Assembly (NCBI GenBank): GCA_964649095.1
Contig: CAZYPH010000016.1
Coordinates: 1-30,991 of the forward strand
DNA length: 30,991 bases
Source: CAZYPH01 sp964649095
GTDB lineage: Bacteria; Bdellovibrionota; UBA1018; UBA923
Direction of reading: 5' to 3'
Part shown: positions 8,514 through 16,858 of the stretch, piece after piece
How the letters are laid out: every line of letters begins with the position of its first letter
How positions within the stretch are numbered: position 1 is the stretch's first letter
Translations under genes and position numbers: made by a program
The notes under the pieces: model-generated
Seen by the model: the letters and a program-made list of their open reading frames with translations, nothing else
What the model was told of the DNA's origin: nothing
Databases searched by the model: none

Positions 8514-10676
8514 TTACCTTCGCAACACCCCAGCTGCACTCCAGCTTCGCCAGCGGGCGAGCTCGGCTTGATCTGTGGCCGTCAGGCTTTCGCGGCCATG
8601 GGTGCGTTGCCGTGTCGTTAGTTGTTGCAGTCGTGGCCACACTAACTGGCGTATCCGGTCTGATTGTAGCGGTGTCGGCTGAGGTACTTCGAGATCGGCA
8701 TCACCGATCGCAGTGCCCACCTCGGCACGTTCGTCGGCAGCGGCATCCATAATTCTCGCCAAGTCGTAATACTCCCAGTCGGTACCGTACTGACGAGCTC
8801 TGGGCACAAAACGCACGGATTCGGGATAAGGATGCGCTACATCGTAACGAATACCCTCTCGAACACTGATGTTTACGGGGTGACGCTCGGCCCAAGTAGC
8901 CATCAACTCGTTAGCGCCCACTGGCGGCGTGTGCTGATTTAACAGACGCTGCATTTCGCCAATGGGTACTCCGAAATACGAAAACAATTGGTGTAAATTA
9001 ATCTGATCGGCACTACGCCCTGTAGCCCGCGCCACATGCTGACGCAGTGCCAAACTCTGATCATACAGACGAACAATGGCAGCATGGGTAGCATCTGGCA
9101 TCACGATCATTCTCAATTGATCTGCGGTCGGCGGGCGACTACCTGGCTCCAAAAAACGCAACAGCGCCTGTGCCTCAGCGGTGCGACCACGAGTGAACGC
9201 TTGATAGATAATGCCATACAATGTCTGAGCACCTGTTCGATGGAATGCCGCATGCGTGGCTTCATGACGAACCGAATGGAATGGTTCTGCAGAGCCAATA
9301 CGCATTAGTGGTGGAATATTGCGGCCTTCATAAAAGCCACCAGCATTTTGCGCTAGCAACATCGGATCAATCACCACAACCACGCCCATTTGCCGCAGAA
9401 AATGGTGGTACAAACCCAACGCTCGCTGTGTAGTCTGCCGTTGAGTTGCGCTCGTGTCTCGATCGGTGGGATAGAACGGAGCAGCATCCACTGTTTGATC
9501 CACACGCGCCGACGTGGTTTGCAAAGTCTCACCCTCAGGCAAACGCACACCCTGAATTTCACCCAATCGCACCTGCGTTAAATTGACGGCGTAACGTACG
9601 AGTTCGGTTTCGCTCAATTCTCTCCACGCCCGTGGTGGCTCGCGTGTGTTGTGGGCTATAATGGCAGGGGCCTCATGCACACCCGACTCATTCACCAGAG
9701 GCAAAAAATCAATCTGTAGGTACGGCGACAAATCCCGAATCGCCTCTTGCGAGGCCGCTTCCACAGCGCTCCGCCCGCCCGGGCTGCCAAGCCTACCCAC
9801 CCATGTTCTAGATACACCACCTGCCGGCCGCGCAGCACCGTCGCTCGGTGGAATCGACCCGCGTCGTAACGATGCCGCTACTTCGCGTCGTCGATTCAAT
9901 TCCGCCAGAATATCGCCCACCAAACCAGCACGGGTCGAACGCCGCAGTGACTGAATCTCACGCGGTGTTAAGAGCCGCGTCGTCGCAGTAAGCGTGCCGT
10001 CTTGGGCGACGGGTGGTGTTGTTCCGCCAACACCACCTATTGTTCCCGAACGACGTTGAATGCCGCCCATCCCTTCGAGGGTCGCCGTTACTCGATATTC
10101 CGTGACCAGCACTTGCAGCTGATTGTTGGCATCGTAATAGATGCGTTCGATACGCCCCATCGATCGCGCCTGAGCAGTCGCACCGGTCGTGCCACCACTC
10201 AAACCCACCATAGTTGCCGCTGCGCGACGATCGCCCCGAGCCGTTACTGGTGGATTATAAAACGATACCTGATGCCCGACTTCAATTTGAAAACTATTTT
10301 CAACCACATCACCTTCGTTGCCGACATTGATAGCGCGCACCTCTTGATTCACGCGCAGTGCGTTAGCGTTGTGATCACCCAACGTCTCTACACGCACCTC
10401 ACGCTGGGTCGCCTCAGGCGTTCTTAACAAAGCTTCAATCACATAGACATTGCGGTAGGCCTCTCGCAGACCTGGTTGTGTCGCTCTAGCCACATGAGGT
10501 GCGAGGTCATGAATCGTATCCGACGCCGGTATTGCCGAAGTCTCTGCGACAACACCCGCGATATTTAACGTCATACATTCTAAAAAACTGGTCACACCAG
10601 TGCGGTGTTGCGCGTAGGCGATTGCATTACATAGCGAGGTAAGAATATATACGAATAATAATATAGATTTCACCAA
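8514..10676 (-). CDS. Exported HExxH protein, putative zinc metallopeptidase, almost lysine-free
   Basis: This 720-residue exported protein has a signal peptide (KSILLFVYILTSLCNAIAYAQ). Its candidate active site is HEATH at residues 471-475, in the context SVRHEATHAAFHRTGA, with ANELMATWAER placing Glu590 about 115 residues downstream. The blocks ARATGRSAD, LLNQHTPP and QYGTDWEYYDL all have counterparts in the downstream paralogue. A Gly/Thr/Pro-rich low-complexity stretch lies near residues 210-230. The only lysine is residue 3; 76 arginines are present, so the mature protein should contain no lysine. The start is TTG (10676) or the adjacent GTG (10673), which has better spacing from GAAGAA. 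It follows a sigma-54 activator gene by 48 bases. No family name can be given; a secreted metallopeptidase is the best guess. Confidence 0.72.
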   Translation of the reverse strand: MVKSILLFVYILTSLCNAIAYAQHRTGVTSFLECMTLNIAGVVAETSAIPASDTIHDLAPHVARATQPGLREAYRNVYVIEALLRTPEATQREVRVETLGDHNANALRVNQEVRAINVGNEGDVVENSFQIEVGHQVSFYNPPVTARGDRRAAATMVGLSGGTTGATAQARSMGRIERIYYDANNQLQVLVTEYRVTATLEGMGGIQRRSGTIGGVGGTTPPVAQDGTLTATTRLLTPREIQSLRRSTRAGLVGDILAELNRRREVAASLRRGSIPPSDGAARPAGGVSRTWVGRLGSPGGRSAVEAASQEAIRDLSPYLQIDFLPLVNESGVHEAPAIIAHNTREPPRAWRELSETELVRYAVNLTQVRLGEIQGVRLPEGETLQTTSARVDQTVDAAPFYPTDRDTSATQRQTTQRALGLYHHFLRQMGVVVVIDPMLLAQNAGGFYEGRNIPPLMRIGSAEPFHSVRHEATHAAFHRTGAQTLYGIIYQAFTRGRTAEAQALLRFLEPGSRPPTADQLRMIVMPDATHAAIVRLYDQSLALRQHVARATGRSADQINLHQLFSYFGVPIGEMQRLLNQHTPPVGANELMATWAERHPVNISVREGIRYDVAHPYPESVRFVPRARQYGTDWEYYDLARIMDAAADERAEVGTAIGDADLEVPQPTPLQSDRIRQLVWPRLQQLTTRQRTHGRESLTATDQAELARWRSWSAAGVLRR

Positions 10677-10724
10677 AGAGTTCTTCGGCGCATCTTAGGC
10701 AGGGTTTAAATGCGCTACGGCAAC

Positions 10725-12140
10725 TTATTCCGTTTCAACCAACTCGGCATCGGTAGCGCCAAACTCTTTGGGGTTGATGCCATATTTTTTCATTTTGCGG
10801 AGAAGCGTATTTTTCGGAATTCCGGCATGGGCTACCGTCTGATTGATGCGCCCATTAAACATCTTGAGTGCATTTATAATAAACTGTTTTTCGAATTCTT
10901 CTTTTTGATGATTAAAATCTAACGTCGCCGAAAACTCACCTGTCGGCAAATGCTGCCGAGAACGAATCACCTCAGGCAATGAGTCTAACGAAATATAATT
11001 CGAACTTTCTAAGACAAAGGCGCGTTCGATGGCATTTTCAAGCTCTCGAATATTACCGGGCCACTTGTAGTTTCGTAGCGCATTCAGCGCATCTTCTTTG
11101 ATGCCTTTTTTGCTCTGCCCATGTTGGGCATTAAAGTTCTCAATAAAACGATCGACCAAAGGTTTGATGTCATCAACCCGCTCACGTAACGGCGGTAGAA
11201 AAATAGGCATGACGTTCAAACGATAAAACAAATCTTGCCGGAATGATCCATCAGCGACCATCTTTTCTAGATTACGATTGGTAGCGGCAATAATACGCAC
11301 ATCGGTTTTAATTTCACGATTAGACCCTACCGGCGTAAATTTTCTTTCCTGCAAAACACGCAAGAGTTTGACTTGCATCGATGGTGCGATGTCACCAATT
11401 TCGTCTAAAAATAAAGTACCACCTTCAGCATATTGAAATTTTCCTATATGCCTCTGCTCAGCCCCTGTGAATGCGCCTTTTTCATGACCGAAAAACTCCG
11501 ACTCAATAAGATTTTCTGGTATCGCACCGCAATTAACAGCCACAAAACGATTGTCTTTTCTAAGCGAGTTAAAGTGGATGGCCTTCGCCACAAGCTCTTT
11601 ACCCGTGCCATTTTCACCGCGAATCAAAACACTTGTAGAAACGTTCGCTAAACGCTGAATTAATCGAAAAACCGACTGCATTTGATCAGACCGACCAATA
11701 AATTCTTCCCCATCTTCTAACTGCAAATGCGGCGACGAATAACCCATGACTTCAGCCATGTCGTGCGCTTGGCGTGACCGATCAATTAATTTTACAATGT
11801 CGTGTTCTTGAATGGGTTTTTCTAAATAATTGTAGGCGCCCATTTTTATAGCTTCTACAGCATCTTTTAAACGACCATGCGCGGTGACAATCAGAACAAT
11901 TATCGACGGATCAAACACCCGCACTTCCTGCAAAACTTCTAAACCCGACATGCCCGGCATGTTGACATCGAGAATGACCAACTGATACGCGCCGGTTTTA
12001 ATTTTCTCTAACGCCTCAAGACCGTCTTTAGCTTCATCTACATGATGATGGCCCATCTGCACCAACATGTGTGATACGGTTTCACGTAATTCGGCTTCGT
12101 CATCTACTACGAGTACTTTTAGGGTTGGCTGCAATGTCAT
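10725..12140 (-). CDS. NtrC-family sigma-54-dependent response regulator
   Basis: The 471-residue protein has three domains. A receiver (residues 1-125) has acidic pocket DD13-14 and phospho-acceptor Asp58 in LVILDVNMPG. A sigma-54-interacting AAA+ domain has Walker A GENGTGKE, the GAFTGA loop and Walker B GGTLFLDEIGD. A C-terminal Fis-type helix-turn-helix contains INQTVAHAGIPKNTLLRKM. The intact GAFTGA loop indicates a real sigma-54 RNA polymerase activator. It is encoded 23 bases after a CHASE2 histidine kinase, its probable cognate sensor. The two HExxH protein genes follow directly, so they are the obvious candidate targets. No specific orthologue name is justified. Confidence 0.93.
   Translation of the reverse strand: MTLQPTLKVLVVDDEAELRETVSHMLVQMGHHHVDEAKDGLEALEKIKTGAYQLVILDVNMPGMSGLEVLQEVRVFDPSIIVLIVTAHGRLKDAVEAIKMGAYNYLEKPIQEHDIVKLIDRSRQAHDMAEVMGYSSPHLQLEDGEEFIGRSDQMQSVFRLIQRLANVSTSVLIRGENGTGKELVAKAIHFNSLRKDNRFVAVNCGAIPENLIESEFFGHEKGAFTGAEQRHIGKFQYAEGGTLFLDEIGDIAPSMQVKLLRVLQERKFTPVGSNREIKTDVRIIAATNRNLEKMVADGSFRQDLFYRLNVMPIFLPPLRERVDDIKPLVDRFIENFNAQHGQSKKGIKEDALNALRNYKWPGNIRELENAIERAFVLESSNYISLDSLPEVIRSRQHLPTGEFSATLDFNHQKEEFEKQFIINALKMFNGRINQTVAHAGIPKNTLLRKMKKYGINPKEFGATDAELVETE
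10746..10761 (-). promoter_or_regulatory. Candidate sigma-54 promoter upstream of the HExxH gene pair
   Basis: Read on the minus strand this is TGGCGC-TACCG-ATGCC. It keeps the GG and GC doublets at the exact 10-base separation of the -24/-12 consensus (TGGCAC-N5-TTGCW), with mismatches at three less critical positions. It lies inside the last codons of the response-regulator gene, about 70 bases before the first HExxH gene. The adjacent regulator is a sigma-54 activator, which makes the match more plausible; a chance match cannot be excluded. Confidence 0.3.
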
Positions 12141-12163
12141 ATATTTCTTTATAGAATCAATTA

Positions 12164-14062
12164 TTACGAGAGTGGAAGTGAGAATCTAAAAATACACCCA
12201 CGACCCGATTCGGCATAAGCAGGTGACGAGGCCTCTAAACGGCCGCCATGCATCTCCACAAAAAACCGCGCTAAATACAGCCCTAAACCACTACTTTTAA
12301 TCGGATCACTTGGGCCTTCACGCAACGAGGTAAATTTTTTGAAAAGACGCGACAACTCTTCGGGTTTGATGCCGGGCCCATTATCAATCACCTCGACAAA
12401 CACCTGATTAGCCTCTTCATAGGTACGCAAACGAATTTCGGTATTTTCTGGGCAATGTTTGATAGCGTTATCCACAATGTTGGTAACAACTTGTTTAATC
12501 AACTCATCGTCATAGTCGAGCGAGAACATCGGTTCGAACTCTTTTTTAAATATAATAGCCTTCTGTTTCGCCAAAAACTCTAAACGCTCTAACACACCTT
12601 CAATGGTTCGATTGATGTCGTTTGATTTTTTATTTAACGCCAACGGGTTCGATTCGACACGCGATAGACTTAGAATGTTCGTGATATAATCTTTCAATTC
12701 GTTATTAGAACGCAGCACCGCCTTAAGATGTTCGGTCTGAGAACCATCTAAATTTTGTTCGCGTAATAATAACTCGATAATACCCTGAATTTTGGCAATG
12801 GGCGTTTTAAGGTCGTGGCTAAATAAACTTAAGAAATTTGTTTTGATGCGATCCACTTCTCGTAACACCTGGGTCTGCCTTAACGTTTGCCATTGCAAGA
12901 CCTCTTGTACGGACATTTTATATCCAATAAAGACTATATATGTTGCAAGAATAGCCAAAACATCGTTTGCGACCGATAAATACAAACCGGCCTTTACAAA
13001 TAATAGCTGATAAAAGACACCCAAAAACAACGTAGAAAAAACCAAAGCAATCAATGTGCTAAATATAGCCCGAACCCGCATTACAAGTACAGCGAGCGCT
13101 ACTATATATACAACTCTTACTATATACTTGCCCGCAAATTCTACAAAAACAGTACTTTTGGCCTCACTTAAAGTAGTGATGGCGTTCGCTAATAACTCGG
13201 CGCGACTCATTTCACCTACCGGCGTGCGCACGATACGGTCTTGTGATTTTTTGGTGATCTCTTTACCGACAATTAAAATTTTTCCATCAATATCGGGGCA
13301 TTTTTTTGCGAGCTCTTCTGGCCCTCGAATAAAATCATGAAACTGACACACACGAAACGTTCCGGCCGGCCCTACAAACCGAATCGGCACGGCGCCTTCA
13401 ATCGACTTAAACTGCGACAAATCTTTACCCAGAATATAACTAGCCGCCAGTGCGAGTGAGGCATGATTACTCAGTAATAGCGGCGTGCGGCGCGTCACGC
13501 CGTCGCGGTCCGGATACATGTTATTGAACCCAAAGTTAGAAACCGACGAAAGCTCATCAGCAGGGCGAATAAAATTACCGTCGCTATCAAACTGCGAAGA
13601 CCACAACACCGTCGTAGAACGTGCCTTAAACTGCAGCTCGTTCAACCAATCAATATCTTTCGAGTTCCGATCAAAACGTTCGTTCGCTTTCTCAATCTGA
13701 ATTGCACCTCTAGGAAAATACAGCGTAAACAAAATCGCTTTGGGTGCGCCTCGCTGAGAAGCACCAAGAAAAATGCTGTACAATTGAGGGTCCCAATAAA
13801 ACAAATCTCGAAGGTCGTTTAACTGTTCTAACCGGAACGCTAATGTATTCTGAAAATAATTTGGCCTACGAAAGCGCTCTTTTAAGTTAGCAAACTCTCG
13901 CCCATCGATTTCGACTAGGACAATTTCTTCTGTTTCTGGTTTCTCTGCCGATATTTTTAGACGAAAATCATAAACAAAGAGATCCACCTCATCTAGCGGA
14001 ATGAGTGAGATTAAAAAACACAGTGCCAATCGTGCGAAGAAAGAAAGATACTTCAGTTTCAC
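12164..14062 (-). CDS. CHASE2-domain sensor histidine kinase
   Basis: The 632-residue membrane kinase begins with a transmembrane helix and an extracytoplasmic CHASE2-type domain (opening with LFVYDFRLKI and IVLVEIDGREF). About three hydrophobic segments follow (roughly residues 305-385), the usual CHASE2 layout. The cytoplasmic part has a HisKA domain with His416 in LFSHDLKTPIAK. Its ATPase domain shows the N box NIVDNAIKHC, G1 box DNGPGIKPEE and G2 box GLGLYLARFF. The start is a GTG; the 40 bases between it and ribF form the divergent intergenic region. The gene heads a minus-strand run with the sigma-54 response regulator and the two HExxH proteins. The signal sensed cannot be read from the sequence. 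Confidence 0.92.
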   Translation of the reverse strand: MKLKYLSFFARLALCFLISLIPLDEVDLFVYDFRLKISAEKPETEEIVLVEIDGREFANLKERFRRPNYFQNTLAFRLEQLNDLRDLFYWDPQLYSIFLGASQRGAPKAILFTLYFPRGAIQIEKANERFDRNSKDIDWLNELQFKARSTTVLWSSQFDSDGNFIRPADELSSVSNFGFNNMYPDRDGVTRRTPLLLSNHASLALAASYILGKDLSQFKSIEGAVPIRFVGPAGTFRVCQFHDFIRGPEELAKKCPDIDGKILIVGKEITKKSQDRIVRTPVGEMSRAELLANAITTLSEAKSTVFVEFAGKYIVRVVYIVALAVLVMRVRAIFSTLIALVFSTLFLGVFYQLLFVKAGLYLSVANDVLAILATYIVFIGYKMSVQEVLQWQTLRQTQVLREVDRIKTNFLSLFSHDLKTPIAKIQGIIELLLREQNLDGSQTEHLKAVLRSNNELKDYITNILSLSRVESNPLALNKKSNDINRTIEGVLERLEFLAKQKAIIFKKEFEPMFSLDYDDELIKQVVTNIVDNAIKHCPENTEIRLRTYEEANQVFVEVIDNGPGIKPEELSRLFKKFTSLREGPSDPIKSSGLGLYLARFFVEMHGGRLEASSPAYAESGRGCIFRFSLPLS

Positions 14063-14102
14063 TTTTTATGATTTTCCCGATACGACTTTAGCCAGCATTA
14101 TT

Positions 14103-15068
14103 ATGAGCAAACAATTACCACAACGTACTACGTTTTATTCAGGATACACCGAAATTAATCCACCGCTTTCTGCTACTGTTTTAACCATAGGAAATTTTGA
14201 CGGATTGCACATAGGGCATCGGCAAATTCTACAGGCAGTAATCGATGATGCAAAAAAGCTAAACTGTGCCACCGCGGTTTACACGTTTAGGCCACACCCC
14301 CACATGGCCTTACGCTCTGATCTCAAAGTCGATTTAATCAACAGCTACAATGAAAAACTGCAAATGTTAGAAGATCTGGGAATTGATGTCGTGATAGAAC
14401 AACCCTTCAATCGTGATTTTTCGACATTATCGCCCGAAGCGTTTTTTAACGAAGTGGTGATAAAAAAACTAAATACCCGCGCGCTGCACGTAGGTTACGA
14501 TTTTGGTTTCGGCAAAAACCGCCAAGGCAATACCGACTTTTTAATACAACAGTGCAACCGATCGGCGATATCGTTAATACAGCACCCTCCCTACCGCGTA
14601 CAAAACGCTGATCAGAGCCTGATTTGTTCATCTACCGAAATTCGCAGAAATCTTTTAACCGGATCGCTACAGACTGCAAACTTACTCTTGGGTAGGCGCT
14701 TTTTTTATGAAGGCAACGTTGTCAAAGGCAACCAACGGGGCCGCACGATTGGCTTTCCGACTGCTAACATTCGCGACATTGAAAAAATAAATATACGATT
14801 TGGGGTATATGCTAGTTTCTGTATTATTGATGGTGTCCCACATAAAAGCATTACAAATGTCGGTCGAGCTCCGACATTCAACTCCGACGAAAATCCATTT
14901 CTAATCGAAACGCATATTTTTGATTTTAACAAAGACATCTACGGTGCCCGTGTACGCGTGGAATTTGTTGACTTTATCCGTGATGAGAAAAAATTTCCTT
15001 CGGTAGAAAGTTTAGTCGGGCAAATTCATCAAGATGTACTACAGGCAAAATCACGACTCGGACTTTGA
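14103..15068 (+). CDS. ribF: Bifunctional riboflavin kinase / FAD synthetase
   Basis: RibF makes FMN from riboflavin and then FAD from FMN. The N-terminal nucleotidyltransferase motif GNFDGLHIGH and the segment CSSTEIRRNLLTG belong to the FAD synthetase half. The C-terminal riboflavin kinase half shows GNQRGRTIGFPTANI and the typical end VEFVDFIRDEKKF. From the ATG at 14103 the product is 321 residues, the usual family length. An in-frame ATG at 14001 would add 34 residues that overlap the divergent kinase gene and is unlikely. The gene is cytoplasmic housekeeping and seems unrelated to its neighbours; pilB follows after 83 bases. Confidence 0.93.
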   Translation: MSKQLPQRTTFYSGYTEINPPLSATVLTIGNFDGLHIGHRQILQAVIDDAKKLNCATAVYTFRPHPHMALRSDLKVDLINSYNEKLQMLEDLGIDVVIEQPFNRDFSTLSPEAFFNEVVIKKLNTRALHVGYDFGFGKNRQGNTDFLIQQCNRSAISLIQHPPYRVQNADQSLICSSTEIRRNLLTGSLQTANLLLGRRFFYEGNVVKGNQRGRTIGFPTANIRDIEKINIRFGVYASFCIIDGVPHKSITNVGRAPTFNSDENPFLIETHIFDFNKDIYGARVRVEFVDFIRDEKKFPSVESLVGQIHQDVLQAKSRLGL

Positions 15069-15079
15069 TTCGTATTCAC

Positions 15080-15085
15080 TATAAT
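15080..15085 (+). promoter_or_regulatory. Candidate -10 element for the pil operon
   Basis: A perfect TATAAT lies 67 bases before pilB in the gap after ribF. No good -35 hexamer is present at the right distance, so the promoter may depend on an activator or be a chance match. Confidence 0.35.
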
Positions 15086-15130
15086 CTAAACTAAAACCTG
15101 CATTAAAGATTCTAGCCGTTAACTTAAAAC

Positions 15131-15150
15131 AACACATGGAAGTGTTTTTT
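15131..15150 (+). other. Small hairpin with the pilB Shine-Dalgarno in its loop and a T-run
   Basis: AACAC (15131-15135) can pair with GTGTT (15142-15146). The ribosome-binding site GGAAG (15138-15142) falls in the loop and at the stem base, and four further T residues follow before the ATG at 15152. It looks like a short RNA structure that could modulate pilB translation or act as a weak attenuator; five A/T-rich pairs make it only marginally stable. Confidence 0.3.
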
Positions 15151-15151
15151 A

Positions 15152-16849
15152 ATGTCAAAGCCACTATTAGATATCTTACTTAAAGAAAAAATTATCGCGG
15201 CGCCACAATATCAAGAAGCGCTAGACTCTAATAAGTCTTCGCCTGAAAATTTTGTTCCGTTTCTAATTCAAAAAAAATACGTCAACGAAGCCAAGTTACT
15301 GCAATTTCTTTCGCAAAAATATGGCCTGCCATCGATTAACTTAGCAAAATACGACATCAATCCCGAAGTCATTAAAACAGTCCCAGTTGAAGTCGCCAGA
15401 AAATATAAAATTATTCCTATACAACACAACAAAGGTATTTTGGTCTGTGCCATTTGTGACCCCACAACCATGCTGTCGTTAGAAGATATTAAATTTCGCA
15501 CCCGCATGAATGTTGAGGCCGTTATCACAACGTTTTCGGCCGTCGACGCCGCACTTACTAAATATTATACGGGCTCAGCCTCTATGGCTGAGGCCGTTCA
15601 AGTATTTCAGAATCGTTCGGAACGCGAAGACTTTGTTGAACAGAACCAAGCCATTATCGTCGACGCAGGTGCGGCTACCGATAAAGACGCCCCAGTAATC
15701 AGTTTAGTGAACCAAATCTTAGTCGAAGCCATTCGACGTAACGCGAGCGATATTCATATTGAGTCCTACGAACATTCATCACGAGTTCGTCTGCGGGTCG
15801 ACGGAGTGCTGCTCGACGTCATTCAGGTTCCACCTGAAATCAAACGCCCACTCATTGCACGTATTAAGATCATGGCCAAACTCGACATTGCAGAATCTCG
15901 ATTGCCACAAGATGGCCGCATCAAAATTAAAGTTGGCGCCGGCGAAGTCGACTTCAGGGTCTCTACCATGCCCTGCCTATTTGGTGAAAAAGCGGTGTTG
16001 CGTCTTCTCGCAAAAGGCAACCTCAATTGGAGCCTTAGCAAACTCGGCTTCGAAAGCCGCTCTCTAGAGCTCTTTCGAAAGGGTATTGCCCAACCCAACG
16101 GGATGGTCTTAGTAACTGGACCAACTGGTTCGGGTAAAACCACCACGCTGTATGCGGCTTTAGCTGAAGTGAATTCTCCAAAAGAAAATATTTCTACGGT
16201 CGAAGACCCCGTCGAGTACAACTTAGACGGCATCAACCAAGTGCAAGTGAATAAAGACATCGGTCTCACATTTGCCTCGGTGTTACGTGCCTTTCTACGT
16301 CAAGACCCTGACACCATTCTTGTCGGTGAGATTCGCGATTTAGAAACCGCCGAAGTCGCTATACAAGCAGCACTCACTGGTCACTTAGTATTGTCTACCA
16401 TCCACACGAACGACGCCCCGAGCTCTATATTGCGACTTACTAATATGGGTGTAGAGCCATTCCTAGTAACAGCAGCGGTGTCGACCATCGTAGCGCAGCG
16501 ATTACTGCGTGTGATTTGCCCGAAATGTAAAGAGCCCGCGAATCTGCCGGTCTCAAGACTAACAGCTGTAGGCATACCCGAAACGGTCGCCGCGCAAGTA
16601 CGGCCCATGCAGGGCAAAGGCTGCAATTTTTGTAACAAAACGGGGTATCGAGGGCGCGTCGCCGTTTACGAAGTGATGGACTTTAACTCGACGCTTAAAG
16701 AAATGGTTTTGGCCCACTGCACAGGCCAAGAGTTAAAGCGGGCGGCCATAAAAGAGGGCATGCGCACACTGCGTGTAGCGGCCCTTCAAAAAGTAGCTGA
16801 TGGTCTTACTACTTTAGAAGAAGCGATTTCAATGACGTCATCAGATTAG
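15152..16849 (+). CDS. pilB: Type IV pilus assembly (extension) ATPase PilB
   Basis: PilB is the cytoplasmic hexameric ATPase that powers pilus extension. The 565-residue protein has the N-terminal GspE/PilB regulatory domain (about residues 1-140), then the secretion ATPase core. Walker A is GPTGSGKTT at 323-331. The Asp box contains TVEDPVEY, the Walker B region ILVGEIRDLETAE, and the His box TGHLVLSTIHTND. Two CxxC pairs (CPKC and CNFC) form the zinc-binding element typical of PilB and absent from PilT. Length is normal for the family. It starts the pilBTCSR block, 9 bases before pilT. Its ribosome-binding site GGAAG is spaced 9 bases from the ATG. Confidence 0.96.
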   Translation: MSKPLLDILLKEKIIAAPQYQEALDSNKSSPENFVPFLIQKKYVNEAKLLQFLSQKYGLPSINLAKYDINPEVIKTVPVEVARKYKIIPIQHNKGILVCAICDPTTMLSLEDIKFRTRMNVEAVITTFSAVDAALTKYYTGSASMAEAVQVFQNRSEREDFVEQNQAIIVDAGAATDKDAPVISLVNQILVEAIRRNASDIHIESYEHSSRVRLRVDGVLLDVIQVPPEIKRPLIARIKIMAKLDIAESRLPQDGRIKIKVGAGEVDFRVSTMPCLFGEKAVLRLLAKGNLNWSLSKLGFESRSLELFRKGIAQPNGMVLVTGPTGSGKTTTLYAALAEVNSPKENISTVEDPVEYNLDGINQVQVNKDIGLTFASVLRAFLRQDPDTILVGEIRDLETAEVAIQAALTGHLVLSTIHTNDAPSSILRLTNMGVEPFLVTAAVSTIVAQRLLRVICPKCKEPANLPVSRLTAVGIPETVAAQVRPMQGKGCNFCNKTGYRGRVAVYEVMDFNSTLKEMVLAHCTGQELKRAAIKEGMRTLRVAALQKVADGLTTLEEAISMTSSD

Positions 16850-16858
16850 GAAAACACT

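Noticed and set aside
10002..10427. A 141-codon open frame on the plus strand inside the larger HExxH gene, and other long antisense frames there
   Set aside because: It lies wholly inside a gene with signal peptide and motif support on the other strand, shows no domain or ribosome-binding site, and the Arg-rich composition of the real gene naturally leaves the opposite frames open.
6558..10676. Possible lipoprotein signal peptides (cysteines in LMLC and TSLC near the ends of the two HExxH signal sequences)
   Set aside because: The residue before each Cys is Leu, which does not fit the lipobox; ordinary signal peptidase I sites lie a few residues later.
14001..14102. Longer ribF reading frame from an ATG at 14001
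   Set aside because: It would overlap the start of the divergent kinase gene and add 34 residues not found in the RibF family; the ATG at 14103 gives the normal length.
15823..16269. A 148-codon antisense frame within pilB
   Set aside because: It is a shadow of a fully recognisable PilB core; no independent coding evidence.
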